Assembly (NCBI RefSeq): GCF_900187135.1
Contig: NZ_LT906443.1
Location: 62,001-126,000, forward strand
Source: Corynebacterium ulcerans
GTDB taxonomy: Bacteria; Actinomycetota; Actinomycetes; Mycobacteriales; Mycobacteriaceae
Direction: 5' to 3'
Length of the DNA stretch: 64,000 nt
Positions 44,944-55,638 of this stretch are shown one piece after another (position 1 is the first letter of the stretch; each line of letters begins with the position of its first letter). The position numbers and the translations under genes are program-made. The notes below the pieces were generated by a model that had not been told where the DNA came from, did no database searches, and was given only the letters and a program-made list of their open reading frames with translations.

Positions 44944-47043
44944 ATGGCTTTTGCTGCAGAACATCCTGAATTATCCGTATCAGATTTCCGTCCGGTCGGA
45001 GACATTGAGCGCGCACGCGGGACGTTTAATGTTGTATCGGATTATAAGCCGGCGGGTGATCAGCCTGCCGCAATTAAAGAACTCGATGAGCGGCTTACTC
45101 GCGGTGAGCGTGACGTCGTATTGCTGGGCGCAACGGGTACGGGCAAGTCTGCGACTGCGGCATGGTTGATTGAGCAGCAACAACGGCCAACGCTGGTTAT
45201 GGCTCCTAATAAGACCTTGGCAGCTCAGCTGGCCAATGAGCTGCGGCAGCTTCTTCCCAATAATGCGGTGGAATACTTTGTCTCTTATTACGATTATTAC
45301 CAGCCAGAGGCGTATATCGCGCAGACCGATACGTACATCGAAAAGGATTCATCGATTAACGATGACGTGGAGCGGCTGCGCCACCGCGCAACGAGTTCGC
45401 TTTTGTCTCGCAGAGATGTTGTTGTGGTCTCCTCGGTTTCCTGTATTTACGGTCTGGGAACTCCGCAGTCATACCTCGACAGATCGGTCATGCTGAAGGT
45501 TGGGGAGGAAGTCGAGCGGGATCGATTCCTGCGGCTCCTCGTTGACATCCAGTATGACCGAAATGATATTGGGTTTACCCGCGGAGCATTCCGGGTTAAA
45601 GGGGACACAGTGGACATCATCCCTGCTTATGAAGAAGTCGCGGTTCGCGTGGAGTTCTTTGGGGATGAGATTGATGCTTTGTACTATATTCATCCGTTGA
45701 CTGGCGACGTGATCAGGCGGGTAGAGGAAGTTCGCATCTTTCCCGCAACGCACTATGTCGCAGGTCCGGAACGCATGGCCAAAGCGATCGAGGGGATTAA
45801 AGAAGAACTAGCGGATCGCCTTGCCGACTTGGAAAACCGGGGGAAGCTCCTTGAAGCACAGCGACTCCGGATGCGTACCGAGTACGACCTTGAGATGATT
45901 GAACAGGTCGGTTTCTGCTCGGGCATTGAGAATTATTCGAGGCATCTTGATGGTCGAGAAGCCGGCTCTGCACCTGCAACATTGCTTGATTATTTCCCAG
46001 AAGACTTTCTCACCATCATTGATGAGTCGCACGTGACCGTTCCTCAGATCGGCGGCATGTTCGAAGGTGATATGTCGCGAAAACGTAATCTCGTTGAATT
46101 TGGCTTCCGACTTCCCTCTGCTTTGGATAACCGTCCTCTGCGCTGGGAGGAATTTGAACAGCGAGTCGGGCAAACCGTGTATATGTCCGCCACCCCGGGT
46201 GATTATGAGCTTGCTGCGGCCGGGGGAGAATATGTTGAACAGGTCATTCGTCCCACCGGGTTGCTTGATCCACAGGTGGACGTTCGCCCTACAAAGGGAC
46301 AGATTGATGATCTGATTCATGAGATCAGGCAAAGAACGCAGAAAGAAGAGCGTGTCTTAGTTACCACGCTGACCAAGAAAATGGCGGAAGACCTCACTGA
46401 TTATCTTCTGGAGAATAATGTTCGGGTGAGGTATCTCCACTCCGATATTGATACCTTGCAGCGGGTGGAGCTGTTGCGGCAGCTCAGGCTGGGTGAATAT
46501 GACGTGCTGGTAGGTATTAACCTCCTCAGGGAGGGACTTGACTTGCCGGAGGTTTCGCTAGTGGCGATCCTGGATGCGGATAAAGAAGGCTTCTTAAGGT
46601 CTACCAAGTCTCTCATTCAGACAATCGGGCGTGCTGCCAGAAATGTGTCCGGCGCGGTCATTATGTATGCAGATAAAATCACTGACTCGATGCAGCATGC
46701 GATTGATGAGACCGAGCGACGTCGCGAGAAACAGATCGCTTACAACACGGAGAACGGCATTGATCCACAGCCGTTGCGAAAGAAAATTGCGGATATTTTG
46801 GACCAGGTTCAAGAAGCGCGCGGTGAAGCTGCCACCCAGGAGGCCGCTGCTGACGCAGCTATTGCGGAGAAGCGCGATCTTTCTACTATGCCCGCAGACA
46901 AAGTCGAGGCGCTTATATCCGAGCTCACCGCACAAATGGGGGAGGCTGCTAGGGATTTGAAGTTCGAGCTTGCGGGTAGGTTGAGAGATGAGATCATTGA
47001 TTTGAAGAAAGAACTTCGAGGTATGCGAGAATTGGGACTTTAA
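44944..47043 (+). CDS. uvrB: UvrABC excinuclease subunit B
   Basis: Damage-verification helicase of nucleotide-excision repair. Walker A GATGTGKS lies near residues 62-69. The beta-hairpin [11 protein letters not shown] follows. DESH box and helicase motifs continue to [11 protein letters not shown]-terminal UVR domain ([20 protein letters not shown]) binds UvrC/UvrA. About 699 residues. The frame opens far upstream, but ATG 44944 matches the family start, and TAGACT (44931-44936) 7 bases before it indicates a leaderless mRNA. Confidence 0.97.
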   Translation: MAFAAEHPELSVSDFRPVGDIERARGTFNVVSDYKPAGDQPAAIKELDERLTRGERDVVLLGATGTGKSATAAWLIEQQQRPTLVMAPNKTLAAQLANELRQLLPNNAVEYFVSYYDYYQPEAYIAQTDTYIEKDSSINDDVERLRHRATSSLLSRRDVVVVSSVSCIYGLGTPQSYLDRSVMLKVGEEVERDRFLRLLVDIQYDRNDIGFTRGAFRVKGDTVDIIPAYEEVAVRVEFFGDEIDALYYIHPLTGDVIRRVEEVRIFPATHYVAGPERMAKAIEGIKEELADRLADLENRGKLLEAQRLRMRTEYDLEMIEQVGFCSGIENYSRHLDGREAGSAPATLLDYFPEDFLTIIDESHVTVPQIGGMFEGDMSRKRNLVEFGFRLPSALDNRPLRWEEFEQRVGQTVYMSATPGDYELAAAGGEYVEQVIRPTGLLDPQVDVRPTKGQIDDLIHEIRQRTQKEERVLVTTLTKKMAEDLTDYLLENNVRVRYLHSDIDTLQRVELLRQLRLGEYDVLVGINLLREGLDLPEVSLVAILDADKEGFLRSTKSLIQTIGRAARNVSGAVIMYADKITDSMQHAIDETERRREKQIAYNTENGIDPQPLRKKIADILDQVQEARGEAATQEAAADAAIAEKRDLSTMPADKVEALISELTAQMGEAARDLKFELAGRLRDEIIDLKKELRGMRELGL

Positions 47044-47201
47044 CTTTTTCTTAGCTTTTCCCTTTCCTTCTTTCTGCTTTTGAGCTGCGTTTTTCGGCTT
47101 GTTGTGTATGTGAATTGGGATAGGGGGTCCTTGGGGGATGACTCTTCCAAACTGGCTTTATGAGGAAATCTTAAAAGACGCTTTGCCCCCAAATCGGTAG
47201 T

Positions 47202-47243
47202 GGGTCACGGTACACATTTCCGTTACTCGTGACCCCGGTCATG
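47202..47243 (+). terminator. Terminator-like hairpin after uvrB
   Basis: GGGTCACG (47202-47209) pairs with CGTGACCC (47228-47235); a T-run begins 9 bases after the stem. The gap 47044-47411 contains no convincing gene. Confidence 0.6.
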
Positions 47244-47288
47244 GTTTTTTCCTTCTGACTGTAAAAGCACATCGCCATGCCTCCTAGC

Positions 47289-47319
47289 CGAGTAGTACCT
47301 GTTGTTAGACTCGGTTTTC
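47289..47319 (+). terminator. Second terminator-like hairpin upstream of the usp gene
   Basis: CCGAGT (47289-47294) pairs with ACTCGG (47310-47315), followed by TTTTCG. It could be a back-up terminator or part of the usp leader. Confidence 0.5.
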
Positions 47320-47411
47320 GTTGGTTCGCCTGGCCGGCTCCCCACATAACATGGCCGTCCGGGCGTGCCCCCTGCGCCGTAATTTTCGAGATGAACTATC
47401 GGAAGGTTCTC

Positions 47412-47852
47412 ATGAGCGATTACTCAACTATCGTCGTTGGTACTGATGGATCCAAGTCTTCGATGCTTGCTGTCGAGCGCGCCGCCAAGATTGCTGCGGC
47501 ATTAGACAGCACCCTCGTTATTGGCTGTGCATATTACGAGAGTAAGGAAGAAGCATCCAAGACGCTTCGCCAAGACTCCGTGGCTGTCCTTGGCACCGAT
47601 CCTGCTCAGAAAAACCTGGATGCTGCGGCAGAGCATGCGAAGGGCTTTGGCGTTGGAAAAGTGGAGACGAAAGTTCGCCCCGGAACCCCTGTAGAAGCTC
47701 TCATGGATATCGTTCGAGAGAGCAATGCGGAACTATTGGTCGTGGGTAATCGTGGTATTAACTCATTGACAGGGCGCCTTTTGGGCTCTGTGCCTGCCGA
47801 CGTAGCCCGACAATCCGATTGCGATGTGATGATCGTCCATACGGTGAACTAA
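47412..47852 (+). CDS. Universal stress protein (UspA family)
   Basis: A single Usp domain of about 146 residues. The start STIVVGTDGSKSS binds the nucleotide phosphate. The ATP-binding signature GNRGINSLTGRLLGSVPADV fits G-2x-G-9x-G-(S/T), so ATP binding is likely. The frame extends upstream without a plausible start; ATG 47412 has GGAAGG at 47401-47406. It is monocistronic. The exact stress role is unknown. Confidence 0.9.
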   Translation: MSDYSTIVVGTDGSKSSMLAVERAAKIAAALDSTLVIGCAYYESKEEASKTLRQDSVAVLGTDPAQKNLDAAAEHAKGFGVGKVETKVRPGTPVEALMDIVRESNAELLVVGNRGINSLTGRLLGSVPADVARQSDCDVMIVHTVN

Positions 47853-47872
47853 GCAAAACGGTCATTGAAATA

Positions 47873-47908
47873 AAAGCCCAGTGCCTTGTGGTAGCAGCAC
47901 TGGGCTTT
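47873..47908. terminator. Bidirectional terminator between usp and helD-like genes
   Basis: AAAGCCCAGTGC (47873-47884) pairs perfectly with GCACTGGGCTTT (47897-47908). It lies between convergent genes. Confidence 0.9.
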
Positions 47909-47915
47909 AGCCGTA

Positions 47916-50297
47916 TTAAATAGGAAGTTCTCCAATAACGGTCAAGGATTGTGTTGCGCGGGTAAGCGAAACAAACAGGTCTTGCCATCCTTGCGGGGAA
48001 GCTTCAATAATGTGGTGAGGATCCTCGACGATCACGTGATCAAATTCGAGACCTTTAATGTCGCTTACTCCCAGTACGCCCTCACGGGTAGCGTCATCTG
48101 CTGCAATGATCGCGGTAAGGCGCTCTGGATCAGACTCCCGCAAAGAGCGTGCAATGGCGATCGAGTCGCTCCCTAAAGGAAGAAAATGAACGGGATTTCC
48201 TGATTCCCTAAGCGCTGTACTTGGCTCAGATTCGGGAGAGTAACAGGCGAGAACTCGGTTAGCCACGTCCATGATCTCTCGGGGAGTGCGATAGTTAACG
48301 GTGAGATGATGCGTACGAAAACGATGTTTCACAAAAGGACTCAGAGTGTCTGCCCAAGAATCAACGCCGGCAGGTGAACCCGTTTGCGAGGTATCTCCCA
48401 CGAGTGTCATCCACCTTGATGGACTCCGCCTCATAACCATGCGCCATTCCATGGGGGTGAGCTCTTGGGCCTCGTCTATGATCACATGACCATAAGCCCA
48501 CAGATGATCTTCTTGGGCGCGCTGTGCTGTGGTACGCACATCCCGAACTTCCTGTCGCTTTGCAAGCGTCTCTGCGTCGATGACGTCATGGGCAGAAAGG
48601 ATTTCGGCATCGGATTCGTCGTCCAAGTCGGTGTTCGATGAGCCCGTCAAAATCTCCAAAGCATCCTGAGCCTCTTCAATCTGAGCGCGCCATTGGGCGT
48701 CTTCTTCCGCGCGCTGGGTTTCTGGATCTGGAATGCCAAGGAGAACGGCGAGCTCGTCGAGAAGCGCGGCGTCTGAGGAAGCCCAGGGGCTATGCGCAGG
48801 ACGCAGAAGCGCTGCTTGTGTTTCCTCATCGTAGTCGAAAGCCGACTGGGCAATAACCATGGGATCTTCAAGTAGCGCGGTGAGTACCTGTTCTGGTTCA
48901 AGTGCAGGCCAGTAGGTATGCACGAGCTTTTCGACGCTCGGGTCATCGAGGAGATCGTCGTGAAGCTGCGCACGGTCTGCTGCAGAGAGAAGATTCACGC
49001 CACCGAGGGGATCCGCGCCTATTTTCTGTGCAAGGACTGCGGTGAGCTGTTCTACGAGCGCTTCTTTGAACAGTGGTTGTGCCTCATTGTGGGGTCGGCG
49101 TGTTCTTCTGGCACGAGTGCGTGCTGCTTTGATAAGGCTAGGGGGGACAGTGAGCTCAATGTTGCCATCTATGATGATCTCTTGGGAATCCTGAGGGACC
49201 GTCTGATAATTTTTCACAGTCCTGCTCAAAATGGTGACCATTTCTTCACTACCTTTGATTTCCCGAGTCAAGATCGGCTCAGAAGCATGACCAGAAACTG
49301 TTGGGTAGAGATCCCCAACAGTAGAAAGCACTACTCCAGTTTCTCCCAATTCAGGGAGCACACGAGAAATATAGTCCAGAAAAGTACGGTTGGGGCCAAT
49401 GATAAGTACGCCAGTTTTAGCCAGGTGGTCTCGCCAGGTGTACAGAAGGTAGGCAATCCGGTGAAGCGCAACCGCAGTTTTTCCAGTGCCCGGGCCTCCT
49501 TCTACGACCATCACTCCACGTGTCTCGTCGCGGATGATCTGATCTTGTTCCCGTTGAATCGTCTCCACGATGGAGGTCATGTGGCCAGTACGAGCCTCGT
49601 GCATAGCTCGATAGAGTGCGGCCTCGCTGACAACATTGCTCGCTGCGGTCGCCTCCGCACTTTGATTGCCAGAGAGAAGCTCGTCATCGACACCCGTAAC
49701 CGTGCGTCCACGAGTCCGGATGTGCCTTCGTGCACAGACATTCTCCGGGTTGGCAGTTGTTGCTAAGTAAAAAGGCCTCGCCAGAGGAGCGCGCCAGTCA
49801 AGGAGGAGCGTCCGATAATCATCGTCTCTATCGTCTAATCCCATCCTGCCTATGTAGCGACGGTCGACGTGGGGTTGCCCAGGCACCGGATTATCGATGG
49901 CATCAGTTGACTCAGAGTAGACGTCGATACGACCAAAGACTAAGCCCAGTTGGGCGAGGTTAAGACGATCAATTTTTTGATTAAGGGAGTGATACTCCGT
50001 TTCCCGGCGTACCAAAGCTTCCGCATCAGGGTTGGAAGGGTCAACGTGGAGCATGACTTCACGGAGTCGTTCATTGGCGCGTAAGACCTCGGCGTCAAGT
50101 TTGCCAAAAAGCTTATCGACGTACCCCTGCTCGGCGATAACTGCATCAGCCTGGTTGTTATCTGGGGTACTTGCATGAGGTTCTGTTGTGTTGCTGGACC
50201 CTCGAGGATCGTGGCGTTGACTAATCTCTGCCCCCTGTTGAGACTTCAATACACAGCCTTTCCCATTACGTGTATAAAACTCGACAATATGTTTCAT
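47916..50297 (-). CDS. HelD-like superfamily 1 helicase (RNA polymerase recycling family)
   Basis: UvrD/HelD-type ATPase of 793 residues. The N-terminal 120 residues include a helical coiled-coil-like arm (ERLREVMLHVDP to RRETEYHSLNQKIDRLNLAQL), as in HelD proteins that invade RNA polymerase. Walker A GGPGTGKTAV is at about 267-276 and the DEAQ box VIIDEAQELTP near 625. The nuclease and 1B domains of UvrD are missing. In mycobacteria and streptomycetes HelD removes or recycles RNA polymerase and can protect from rifamycins; this role is inferred. ATG 50297 is taken as the start, but the first 50 residues are polar and weakly conserved-looking. Confidence 0.85.
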   Translation of the reverse strand: MKHIVEFYTRNGKGCVLKSQQGAEISQRHDPRGSSNTTEPHASTPDNNQADAVIAEQGYVDKLFGKLDAEVLRANERLREVMLHVDPSNPDAEALVRRETEYHSLNQKIDRLNLAQLGLVFGRIDVYSESTDAIDNPVPGQPHVDRRYIGRMGLDDRDDDYRTLLLDWRAPLARPFYLATTANPENVCARRHIRTRGRTVTGVDDELLSGNQSAEATAASNVVSEAALYRAMHEARTGHMTSIVETIQREQDQIIRDETRGVMVVEGGPGTGKTAVALHRIAYLLYTWRDHLAKTGVLIIGPNRTFLDYISRVLPELGETGVVLSTVGDLYPTVSGHASEPILTREIKGSEEMVTILSRTVKNYQTVPQDSQEIIIDGNIELTVPPSLIKAARTRARRTRRPHNEAQPLFKEALVEQLTAVLAQKIGADPLGGVNLLSAADRAQLHDDLLDDPSVEKLVHTYWPALEPEQVLTALLEDPMVIAQSAFDYDEETQAALLRPAHSPWASSDAALLDELAVLLGIPDPETQRAEEDAQWRAQIEEAQDALEILTGSSNTDLDDESDAEILSAHDVIDAETLAKRQEVRDVRTTAQRAQEDHLWAYGHVIIDEAQELTPMEWRMVMRRSPSRWMTLVGDTSQTGSPAGVDSWADTLSPFVKHRFRTHHLTVNYRTPREIMDVANRVLACYSPESEPSTALRESGNPVHFLPLGSDSIAIARSLRESDPERLTAIIAADDATREGVLGVSDIKGLEFDHVIVEDPHHIIEASPQGWQDLFVSLTRATQSLTVIGELPI

Positions 50298-50403
50298 CTG
50301 ATGTGCTCTACAAAAACAGAATGTGATCCGCTTCAGAGCCTGAAGAGTTATCCAGCATAGCGCTAAAACAAAAAGAGTGTGCAGCGAGTCCTTAGTTAAA
50401 TAA

Positions 50404-50434
50404 AATGCCGGATCGGGTATCCCGATCCGGCATT
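50404..50434 (-). terminator. Terminator of the DoxX-like gene
   Basis: AATGCCGGATCGGG (50404-50417) and CCCGATCCGGCATT (50421-50434) form a 14-bp stem with a 3-base loop; on the minus strand it runs into TTTATTT. Confidence 0.9.
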
Positions 50435-50458
50435 ATCTCAAAAACAAAGTAGAGGTAG

Positions 50459-51304
50459 TTAGAAGGCTCCGTCGAAACGCTTCATGGCCTTATTCAAAGA
50501 TTTTTCTGCCTGGTTTTGTAAGCGAGAGGCTTTTTTACTGGCCTTTTTAGCGGAACGACCAGTTGACTTCTCGGCTTGAGCGTAGGCCTCTGCAGCTCTT
50601 TCCTGAGCCTTAGCGGCAACTTTCACCGCTTTTTTCTTAGCGATTTTTGCGTTGCTTTGAGCCGTTGCGAGCCAATCGTCTTTGTTGTCTTCCACGTAGT
50701 CCTGAGCAGCTTGTGCGTACTCGGTTACCTTATCGGTGGCATCACCGATCCAATCCTTAGCAGTGGAGGCAAAGGCTGACGCAGTTTCTTGTGCCTGCTC
50801 AGCGAGCTTATCTGTTTCGGATTTTGTTGGAAGCGCTTGCTGAATTTGGGCGCTGGCTTTTTGTGCTGCTTTATCGGCACGCCACTTTAAACTTGGTTTT
50901 CCTGCTGTATCGACACTGGTGATAGCCAGTCCGCCAAGCAGTGCGACGCTGGTAAGGAAACCTTGTTTACGGGCTGTCTTCTCCTCACGATCCTGAGTTT
51001 CCCAGAAAGCGTGACGGGCAAGGATCGTAGGGACACTCAGCGCTGCAAGCGTTGTTGCAGCAAGACGCGGGGATTTTCCGAGTGCAAGCAAAGTTCCTGC
51101 GCCAATCTTTGCACCGCCTACTGCCTGTGTGATGAGCTTAGGGTCATCCGGTATCTGACGATAATATTTCCGCGGAAGAACTGTACGGAGATGACCGAGA
51201 ACGGTCTGAGTCCCTTCCACATGTGCTTGGCTATTGAGAACGGTGTCCGCGCCGTCAGCAATATAAACGGAAGCGAGCATCGGTCGGGCGATCTTGCGGA
51301 TCAT
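50459..51304 (-). CDS. DoxX-family membrane protein with a Lys/Ala-rich tail
   Basis: The N-terminal about 150 residues form a four-helix DoxX-type membrane domain, with IARPMLASVYIADGADTV, GAKIGAGTLLALG and TSVALLGGLAITS. The rest, about 130 residues, is a hydrophilic helical tail. It starts acidic and mixed (SETDKLAEQAQETASAFAS) and ends very basic, with repeats of KK, KA and AKK like histone H1. ATG 51304 follows GGAG and is preferred to the upstream TTG. It is the first of a minus-strand unit closed at 50404. The function is unknown. Confidence 0.75.
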   Translation of the reverse strand: MIRKIARPMLASVYIADGADTVLNSQAHVEGTQTVLGHLRTVLPRKYYRQIPDDPKLITQAVGGAKIGAGTLLALGKSPRLAATTLAALSVPTILARHAFWETQDREEKTARKQGFLTSVALLGGLAITSVDTAGKPSLKWRADKAAQKASAQIQQALPTKSETDKLAEQAQETASAFASTAKDWIGDATDKVTEYAQAAQDYVEDNKDDWLATAQSNAKIAKKKAVKVAAKAQERAAEAYAQAEKSTGRSAKKASKKASRLQNQAEKSLNKAMKRFDGAF

Positions 51305-51556
51305 GGGCAAAGTCTCCTTCGTAATTTATTCGACGCGCAGCCGTTGGGGATCTTGGCGATAAAAGCAATGAAGTAATCGCCAGAAAAGGTAGCGAGTCGA
51401 GTTTGCGCATGCCATAGCAACGGCGTGCGCGCTATCCAACGCCTACGTAAGCCATGGTACATATCAATACGTTGTGTTGGTGGAATTTTCCTTCCTTTAT
51501 TGTTAATGCATGAAGCATGCGTCTGAGGTCTTGCTGCGGTGATGTGCGCTGCCGAA

Positions 51557-52162
51557 TTACCAGCCGCGGGCCCGCCATTCATCGAGGTGAGGGCGCTCTG
51601 TTCCTAAGGTGGTGGGTTTTCCGTGGCCAGGATGAACAACTGTAGTATCCGGGTACTTTTGGAAAAGTTTGGTCGATACGTCATCTAAAAGCTTGATAAA
51701 ATCCTGGCTGTTTTCTGTTTTTCCTACCCCTCCTGGGAAAAGCGAATCGCCTACAAAGAGATGCGTGGTTTCTCCGATAGGGACTGCAATCGCAGCACCG
51801 CCTGCAGTATGTCCATGCAGAATATGAACTGGAAAATCGTGGCCGGCAAACGAAAGCACGTCTGAGTCTGTGAGTAGGACATCTATGGGGGCATTAATAT
51901 TTGCGGCATCGGGCTGAGGCGCAAAGTGCTTGGCGCCTGTGCGCTCAAGAATCTGGGGGAGTGCCCGCAGATGGTCCCAATGGCTGTGGGTGCTGAGAAC
52001 TGCGGTGATGGAGACATCGTTTTCGGCGGCTAAATCTAGTAGGGCCTGTGGGTTATCGGCGGCGTCGATAAGCAATGCCTCTTTCCCTACACAAAGGAGA
52101 TAACAGTTGTTATCCATTTCCGACACGGAAATATGCGCAAGTGTTATGTCTTGTTTGTTCAT
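51557..52162 (-). CDS. Metallo-beta-lactamase-fold hydrolase (glyoxalase II-like)
   Basis: The zinc-binding motif THSHWDHL is near residue 58. Further metal ligands are in LHGHTAGGAA, FVGDSLFPGGVG and VVHPGHG. The length of 201 residues suits the small glyoxalase II-like group (YcbL type). Substrates of this group are thioesters of glutathione or mycothiol analogues; not determined here. It is divergent from uvrA, as in other corynebacteria. The gap 51305-51556 shows no gene. Confidence 0.88.
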   Translation of the reverse strand: MNKQDITLAHISVSEMDNNCYLLCVGKEALLIDAADNPQALLDLAAENDVSITAVLSTHSHWDHLRALPQILERTGAKHFAPQPDAANINAPIDVLLTDSDVLSFAGHDFPVHILHGHTAGGAAIAVPIGETTHLFVGDSLFPGGVGKTENSQDFIKLLDDVSTKLFQKYPDTTVVHPGHGKPTTLGTERPHLDEWRARGW

Positions 52163-52190
52163 GCATCCTACGATAGCGAAGAACCCAAAA

Positions 52191-52221
52191 AGCGTCCATA
52201 TGTTCGAATGTGGTGTAGTCT
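52191..52221 (+). promoter_or_regulatory. uvrA promoter with candidate SOS (LexA) box
   Basis: TGTTCGA at 52201-52207 matches the right half of the corynebacterial LexA box; the left half is only partly conserved. TAGTCT (52216-52221) is a plausible -10 box just downstream. LexA control of uvrA is known in related species; the site here is imperfect. Confidence 0.45.
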
Positions 52222-52233
52222 AGGGGAAACCCT

Positions 52234-52311
52234 ATGGCCTGCGGATGCCTAAGCTTGCGTGCGAGATTGGGAATACAACTTTGTCTGGGCCAGTTGTGTA
52301 AAAGAGGTTGA
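52234..52311 (+). CDS. Cysteine-containing leader ORF upstream of uvrA
   Basis: A 25-codon frame (ATG 52234 to TGA 52311) begins about 6 bases after the predicted start site, with AGGGGA just upstream. The peptide has four Cys and three Leu-Arg stretches. It could be chance; no homologue is recalled. The phrase GGCCTGCGGAT inside it recurs near 52380, before uvrA. Confidence 0.25.
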   Translation: MACGCLSLRARLGIQLCLGQLCKRG

Positions 52312-52446
52312 AGGTATCGCGCGTCTCTTGTGGCGTTAGTGGTTACCTGGGTATAAGCAGAAGATTGATAAAAATCATAGGCCTGCGGATACAGCGAGTA
52401 TTACAACGAGTATTAATGGCTCGGCAATGGTGAGGAATGGAATAGA

Positions 52447-55311
52447 GTGGCAGATCGTCTTGTAGTGCGTGGCGCACGGGAACACAACCTAAAAGGCGTG
52501 GATATTGATATTCCGCGTGACTCTATGGTGGTGTTCACGGGGCTATCGGGATCAGGCAAGTCATCCTTAGCTTTTGACACAATTTTTGCCGAGGGGCAGA
52601 GGCGCTATGTTGAGTCTTTGTCGTCGTATGCTCGGATGTTCTTGGGACAGATGGACAAACCAGACGTTGATTTTATTGATGGGCTTTCTCCTGCCGTGTC
52701 CATTGATCAGAAATCCACTAACCGCAACCCGCGTTCCACGGTTGGCACGATCACGGAAATCTACGATTATCTCCGACTTCTGTTTGCACGAGCAGGCACC
52801 GCGCACTGTCCGGTTTGCGATGCTGTGATCGAGCGTCAGACTCCACAGCAGATCGTTGACCAGGTATTAGCCATGGAAGAGGGACTGAAGTTCCAAGTAC
52901 TGGCCCCCGTTGTGCGTACTCGTAAAGGGGAATTTGTCGATCTTTTCGCAGATTTAGCTTCCCAAGGTTTCTCACGAGTGCAGGTCGATGGGGAAGTGTA
53001 TTCCTTAACGGAACCTCCCACGCTGAAGAAACAGATCAAGCATGATATTGACGTGGTGGTAGATAGGCTTCAGGTGAAGCCATCGCAGCGCCAGCGTTTA
53101 ACGGACTCGGTAGAGACTGCGCTGGGACTAGCCGACGGGGTTGTCGCTTTGGACTTTGTGTCCCTCGATGCCTCCGACCCGAATCGACTTCGGCGTTTTT
53201 CAGAGAAGATGGCGTGTCCCAATGGCCACGTGTTGAGCGTGGATGAGCTTGAACCGCGTTCTTTCTCCTTCAATTCTCCCTATGGGGCGTGCCCTGATTG
53301 TGACGGTTTGGGAACCCGGACGGTTGTGGACGTCGATCTTCTGATTCCAGACAAAGACGCTCCCGTGGTGCGATGCGTCCAGCCCTGGAATTCAAGCCCA
53401 AACCATAAATACTTTCAAAAGCTCATTGAAGGACTGGCCACGGCCCTGGGGTTTGATCCCGAAACTCCGTTTAGTGAGTTAACAAAAGCCCAACAAGATG
53501 CACTCATCAACGGTAGTTCCGATGAAGTGACCGTGCGCTATAAAAACCGTTATGGCCGAGTACGCAATTGGACAGCACCTTTTGAAGGCGTTCTGGGCTA
53601 TATCGACAGAAAATTAGAGCAAACTGGCTCAGAATCACAGAAGGATCGGTTACTCCAATACACCCGTGAGGATGCATGTAAAACATGTGGTGGTGCTCGC
53701 TTGCGTCCGGAGATTTTGGCTGTGCGTATTAGCTCTACGTCTCATGGCGAGCTGTCTATTGCAGGATTGAGTGAACTCTCTGTTTACGATGCTGCAGAGT
53801 TTTTAGAGTCCTTGGTGTTAGGCAAGCGTGAGGAGATCATCGCTGGGGCTGTGCTGAAGGAGATCAACGCTCGGTTAAAGTTCCTACTAGACGTTGGGCT
53901 GAACTACCTCACTTTGAACCGGAGTGCAGGCACATTATCTGGAGGTGAAGCCCAGCGTATTCGTTTAGCCACCCAGATCGGTTCTGGTTTGGCCGGAGTT
54001 CTCTACGTCCTTGACGAGCCTTCAATTGGGTTGCATCAACGGGATAACCAGCGCTTGATCGCTACTCTTGAGCGTCTTCGGGATATCGGCAACACACTCA
54101 TCGTTGTAGAACATGATGAGGACACTATCCGTGCTGCAGATTGGCTTATCGACGTAGGTCCGAAGGCTGGTGAGTACGGCGGACAAATTGTTTACCAAGG
54201 AAAACCGCAAGGGATCATCGAGTGCGAGGAATCCATCACTGGTGCCTATCTTTCTGGTCGAAAAGTCCTGGGGGTGCCAGATCAACGCCGAGATATTGAC
54301 CCGGATCGTAAGCTCAAAGTCGTGGGAGCGCGAGAAAACAATCTCAAGGATATTGACGTTGAGATACCGTTGGGGGTGCTGGCCTGCATTACTGGTGTAT
54401 CCGGCTCGGGCAAATCGACACTTATCAATCAGATTCTTGCGAAAGTACTGGGCAATGAGCTGAATAGAGCTCGCAATGTTCCCGGACGGGCGAAACGCGT
54501 TGAAGGGATCGAAAACTTGGACAAATTAGTTCAGGTTGATCAATCGCCTATCGGGCGCACACCTCGTTCTAACCCTGCAACATATACGGGTGTCTTTGAC
54601 AAGATTAGGACGTTGTTTGCGGAGACTTCAGAGGCGAAGGTTCGAGGCTATAAAGCCGGCCGTTTCTCCTTTAACGTCAAAGGCGGCCGGTGCGAAGCGT
54701 GCCAGGGAGATGGGACGCTGAAAATTGAAATGAACTTCTTGCCTGATGTCTATGTCCCGTGTGAGGTCTGTCAAGGGGCTCGCTACAATCGTGAGACTTT
54801 GGAAGTTAAGTACAAAGGCAAAAACATCGCCGAGGTCCTTGACATGCCGATCAGTGAAGCTGCTGAGTTTTTTGAGCCGATCACTTCGATTCATAGATAT
54901 CTCAAAACTCTAACGGAAGTGGGACTGGGTTACGTTAGATTAGGTCAATCGGCAACGACCCTTTCCGGAGGTGAAGCGCAACGTGTAAAGCTTGCCTCGG
55001 AGTTGCAAAAACGCTCTAACGGAAGAACCATTTATATCTTGGATGAACCGACAACAGGGCTTCATTTTGAAGATATTAGGAAGCTTATGCTCGTGATCCA
55101 GGGGTTGGTTGATAAGGGAAATTCGGTCATTGTGATCGAACATAACTTGGATGTAATAAAGGCAGCTGACTGGATTATTGACATGGGTCCAGAAGGTGGA
55201 TCCGGCGGAGGGACTGTCGTGGCTGAAGGCACGCCGGAAGCTGTTGCGGCTGTTACTGGTTCCTACACAGGAGCTTTTTTAAAGGAAGTTTTAGGAAAGC
55301 AACCAGCCTAG
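52447..55311 (+). CDS. uvrA: UvrABC excinuclease subunit A
   Basis: Damage-recognition ATPase of nucleotide-excision repair, 954 residues with two ABC modules. Walker A sites are GLSGSGKSS (N-terminal) and GVSGSGKST (middle). Signatures [12 protein letters not shown] and [12 protein letters not shown] are both present, as are Walker B segments [11 protein letters not shown] and [11 protein letters not shown]. Zinc fingers include CPNGH...CPDC and CEAC...CEVC. The start is a GTG without a strong ribosome-binding site. A 135-base gap separates it from the small leader ORF. Confidence 0.97.
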   Translation: MADRLVVRGAREHNLKGVDIDIPRDSMVVFTGLSGSGKSSLAFDTIFAEGQRRYVESLSSYARMFLGQMDKPDVDFIDGLSPAVSIDQKSTNRNPRSTVGTITEIYDYLRLLFARAGTAHCPVCDAVIERQTPQQIVDQVLAMEEGLKFQVLAPVVRTRKGEFVDLFADLASQGFSRVQVDGEVYSLTEPPTLKKQIKHDIDVVVDRLQVKPSQRQRLTDSVETALGLADGVVALDFVSLDASDPNRLRRFSEKMACPNGHVLSVDELEPRSFSFNSPYGACPDCDGLGTRTVVDVDLLIPDKDAPVVRCVQPWNSSPNHKYFQKLIEGLATALGFDPETPFSELTKAQQDALINGSSDEVTVRYKNRYGRVRNWTAPFEGVLGYIDRKLEQTGSESQKDRLLQYTREDACKTCGGARLRPEILAVRISSTSHGELSIAGLSELSVYDAAEFLESLVLGKREEIIAGAVLKEINARLKFLLDVGLNYLTLNRSAGTLSGGEAQRIRLATQIGSGLAGVLYVLDEPSIGLHQRDNQRLIATLERLRDIGNTLIVVEHDEDTIRAADWLIDVGPKAGEYGGQIVYQGKPQGIIECEESITGAYLSGRKVLGVPDQRRDIDPDRKLKVVGARENNLKDIDVEIPLGVLACITGVSGSGKSTLINQILAKVLGNELNRARNVPGRAKRVEGIENLDKLVQVDQSPIGRTPRSNPATYTGVFDKIRTLFAETSEAKVRGYKAGRFSFNVKGGRCEACQGDGTLKIEMNFLPDVYVPCEVCQGARYNRETLEVKYKGKNIAEVLDMPISEAAEFFEPITSIHRYLKTLTEVGLGYVRLGQSATTLSGGEAQRVKLASELQKRSNGRTIYILDEPTTGLHFEDIRKLMLVIQGLVDKGNSVIVIEHNLDVIKAADWIIDMGPEGGSGGGTVVAEGTPEAVAAVTGSYTGAFLKEVLGKQPA

Positions 55312-55527
55312 TAAAGCCGCCGATTTGTGTGGATGCTGTTGGTGCTGGTATGGTTGGCTCTACTACCGCCTGAGTAGATAAAAATCTTGCTTTTTTCACG
55401 TTGAGTATTTTTGTTTATTCAGGTCGCAAGTGGAGATCATCCCACCTGAAGCCGCAAGCGCATGTTTGCAGGACAAGGGTAAAAGGGTACATGGTGTGAC
55501 CTAATAAGGTTGCACATGCATGGATCT

Positions 55528-55559
55528 CCCGTTCATTGTTAAAGATGGACGGGATTTTT
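55528..55559 (+). terminator. Terminator-type hairpin between uvrA and infC
   Basis: CCCGTTCAT (55528-55536) pairs with ATGGACGGG (55545-55553, one wobble), followed by ATTTTTC. It is 216 bases after uvrA and 80 before infC. It may end uvrA transcripts or act as an attenuator in the infC leader. Confidence 0.65.
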
Positions 55560-55638
55560 CTATGTCTTTATGTATTTAGGTGAAATCTACGGGCGATGGG
55601 CGCGGTACATCACATTAATTGCTACTTGAGGAGTCCCC

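Noticed and set aside
48918..49766. 282-residue plus-strand open frame
   Set aside because: Antisense to the HelD-like gene, whose motifs are clear; composition is not protein-like.
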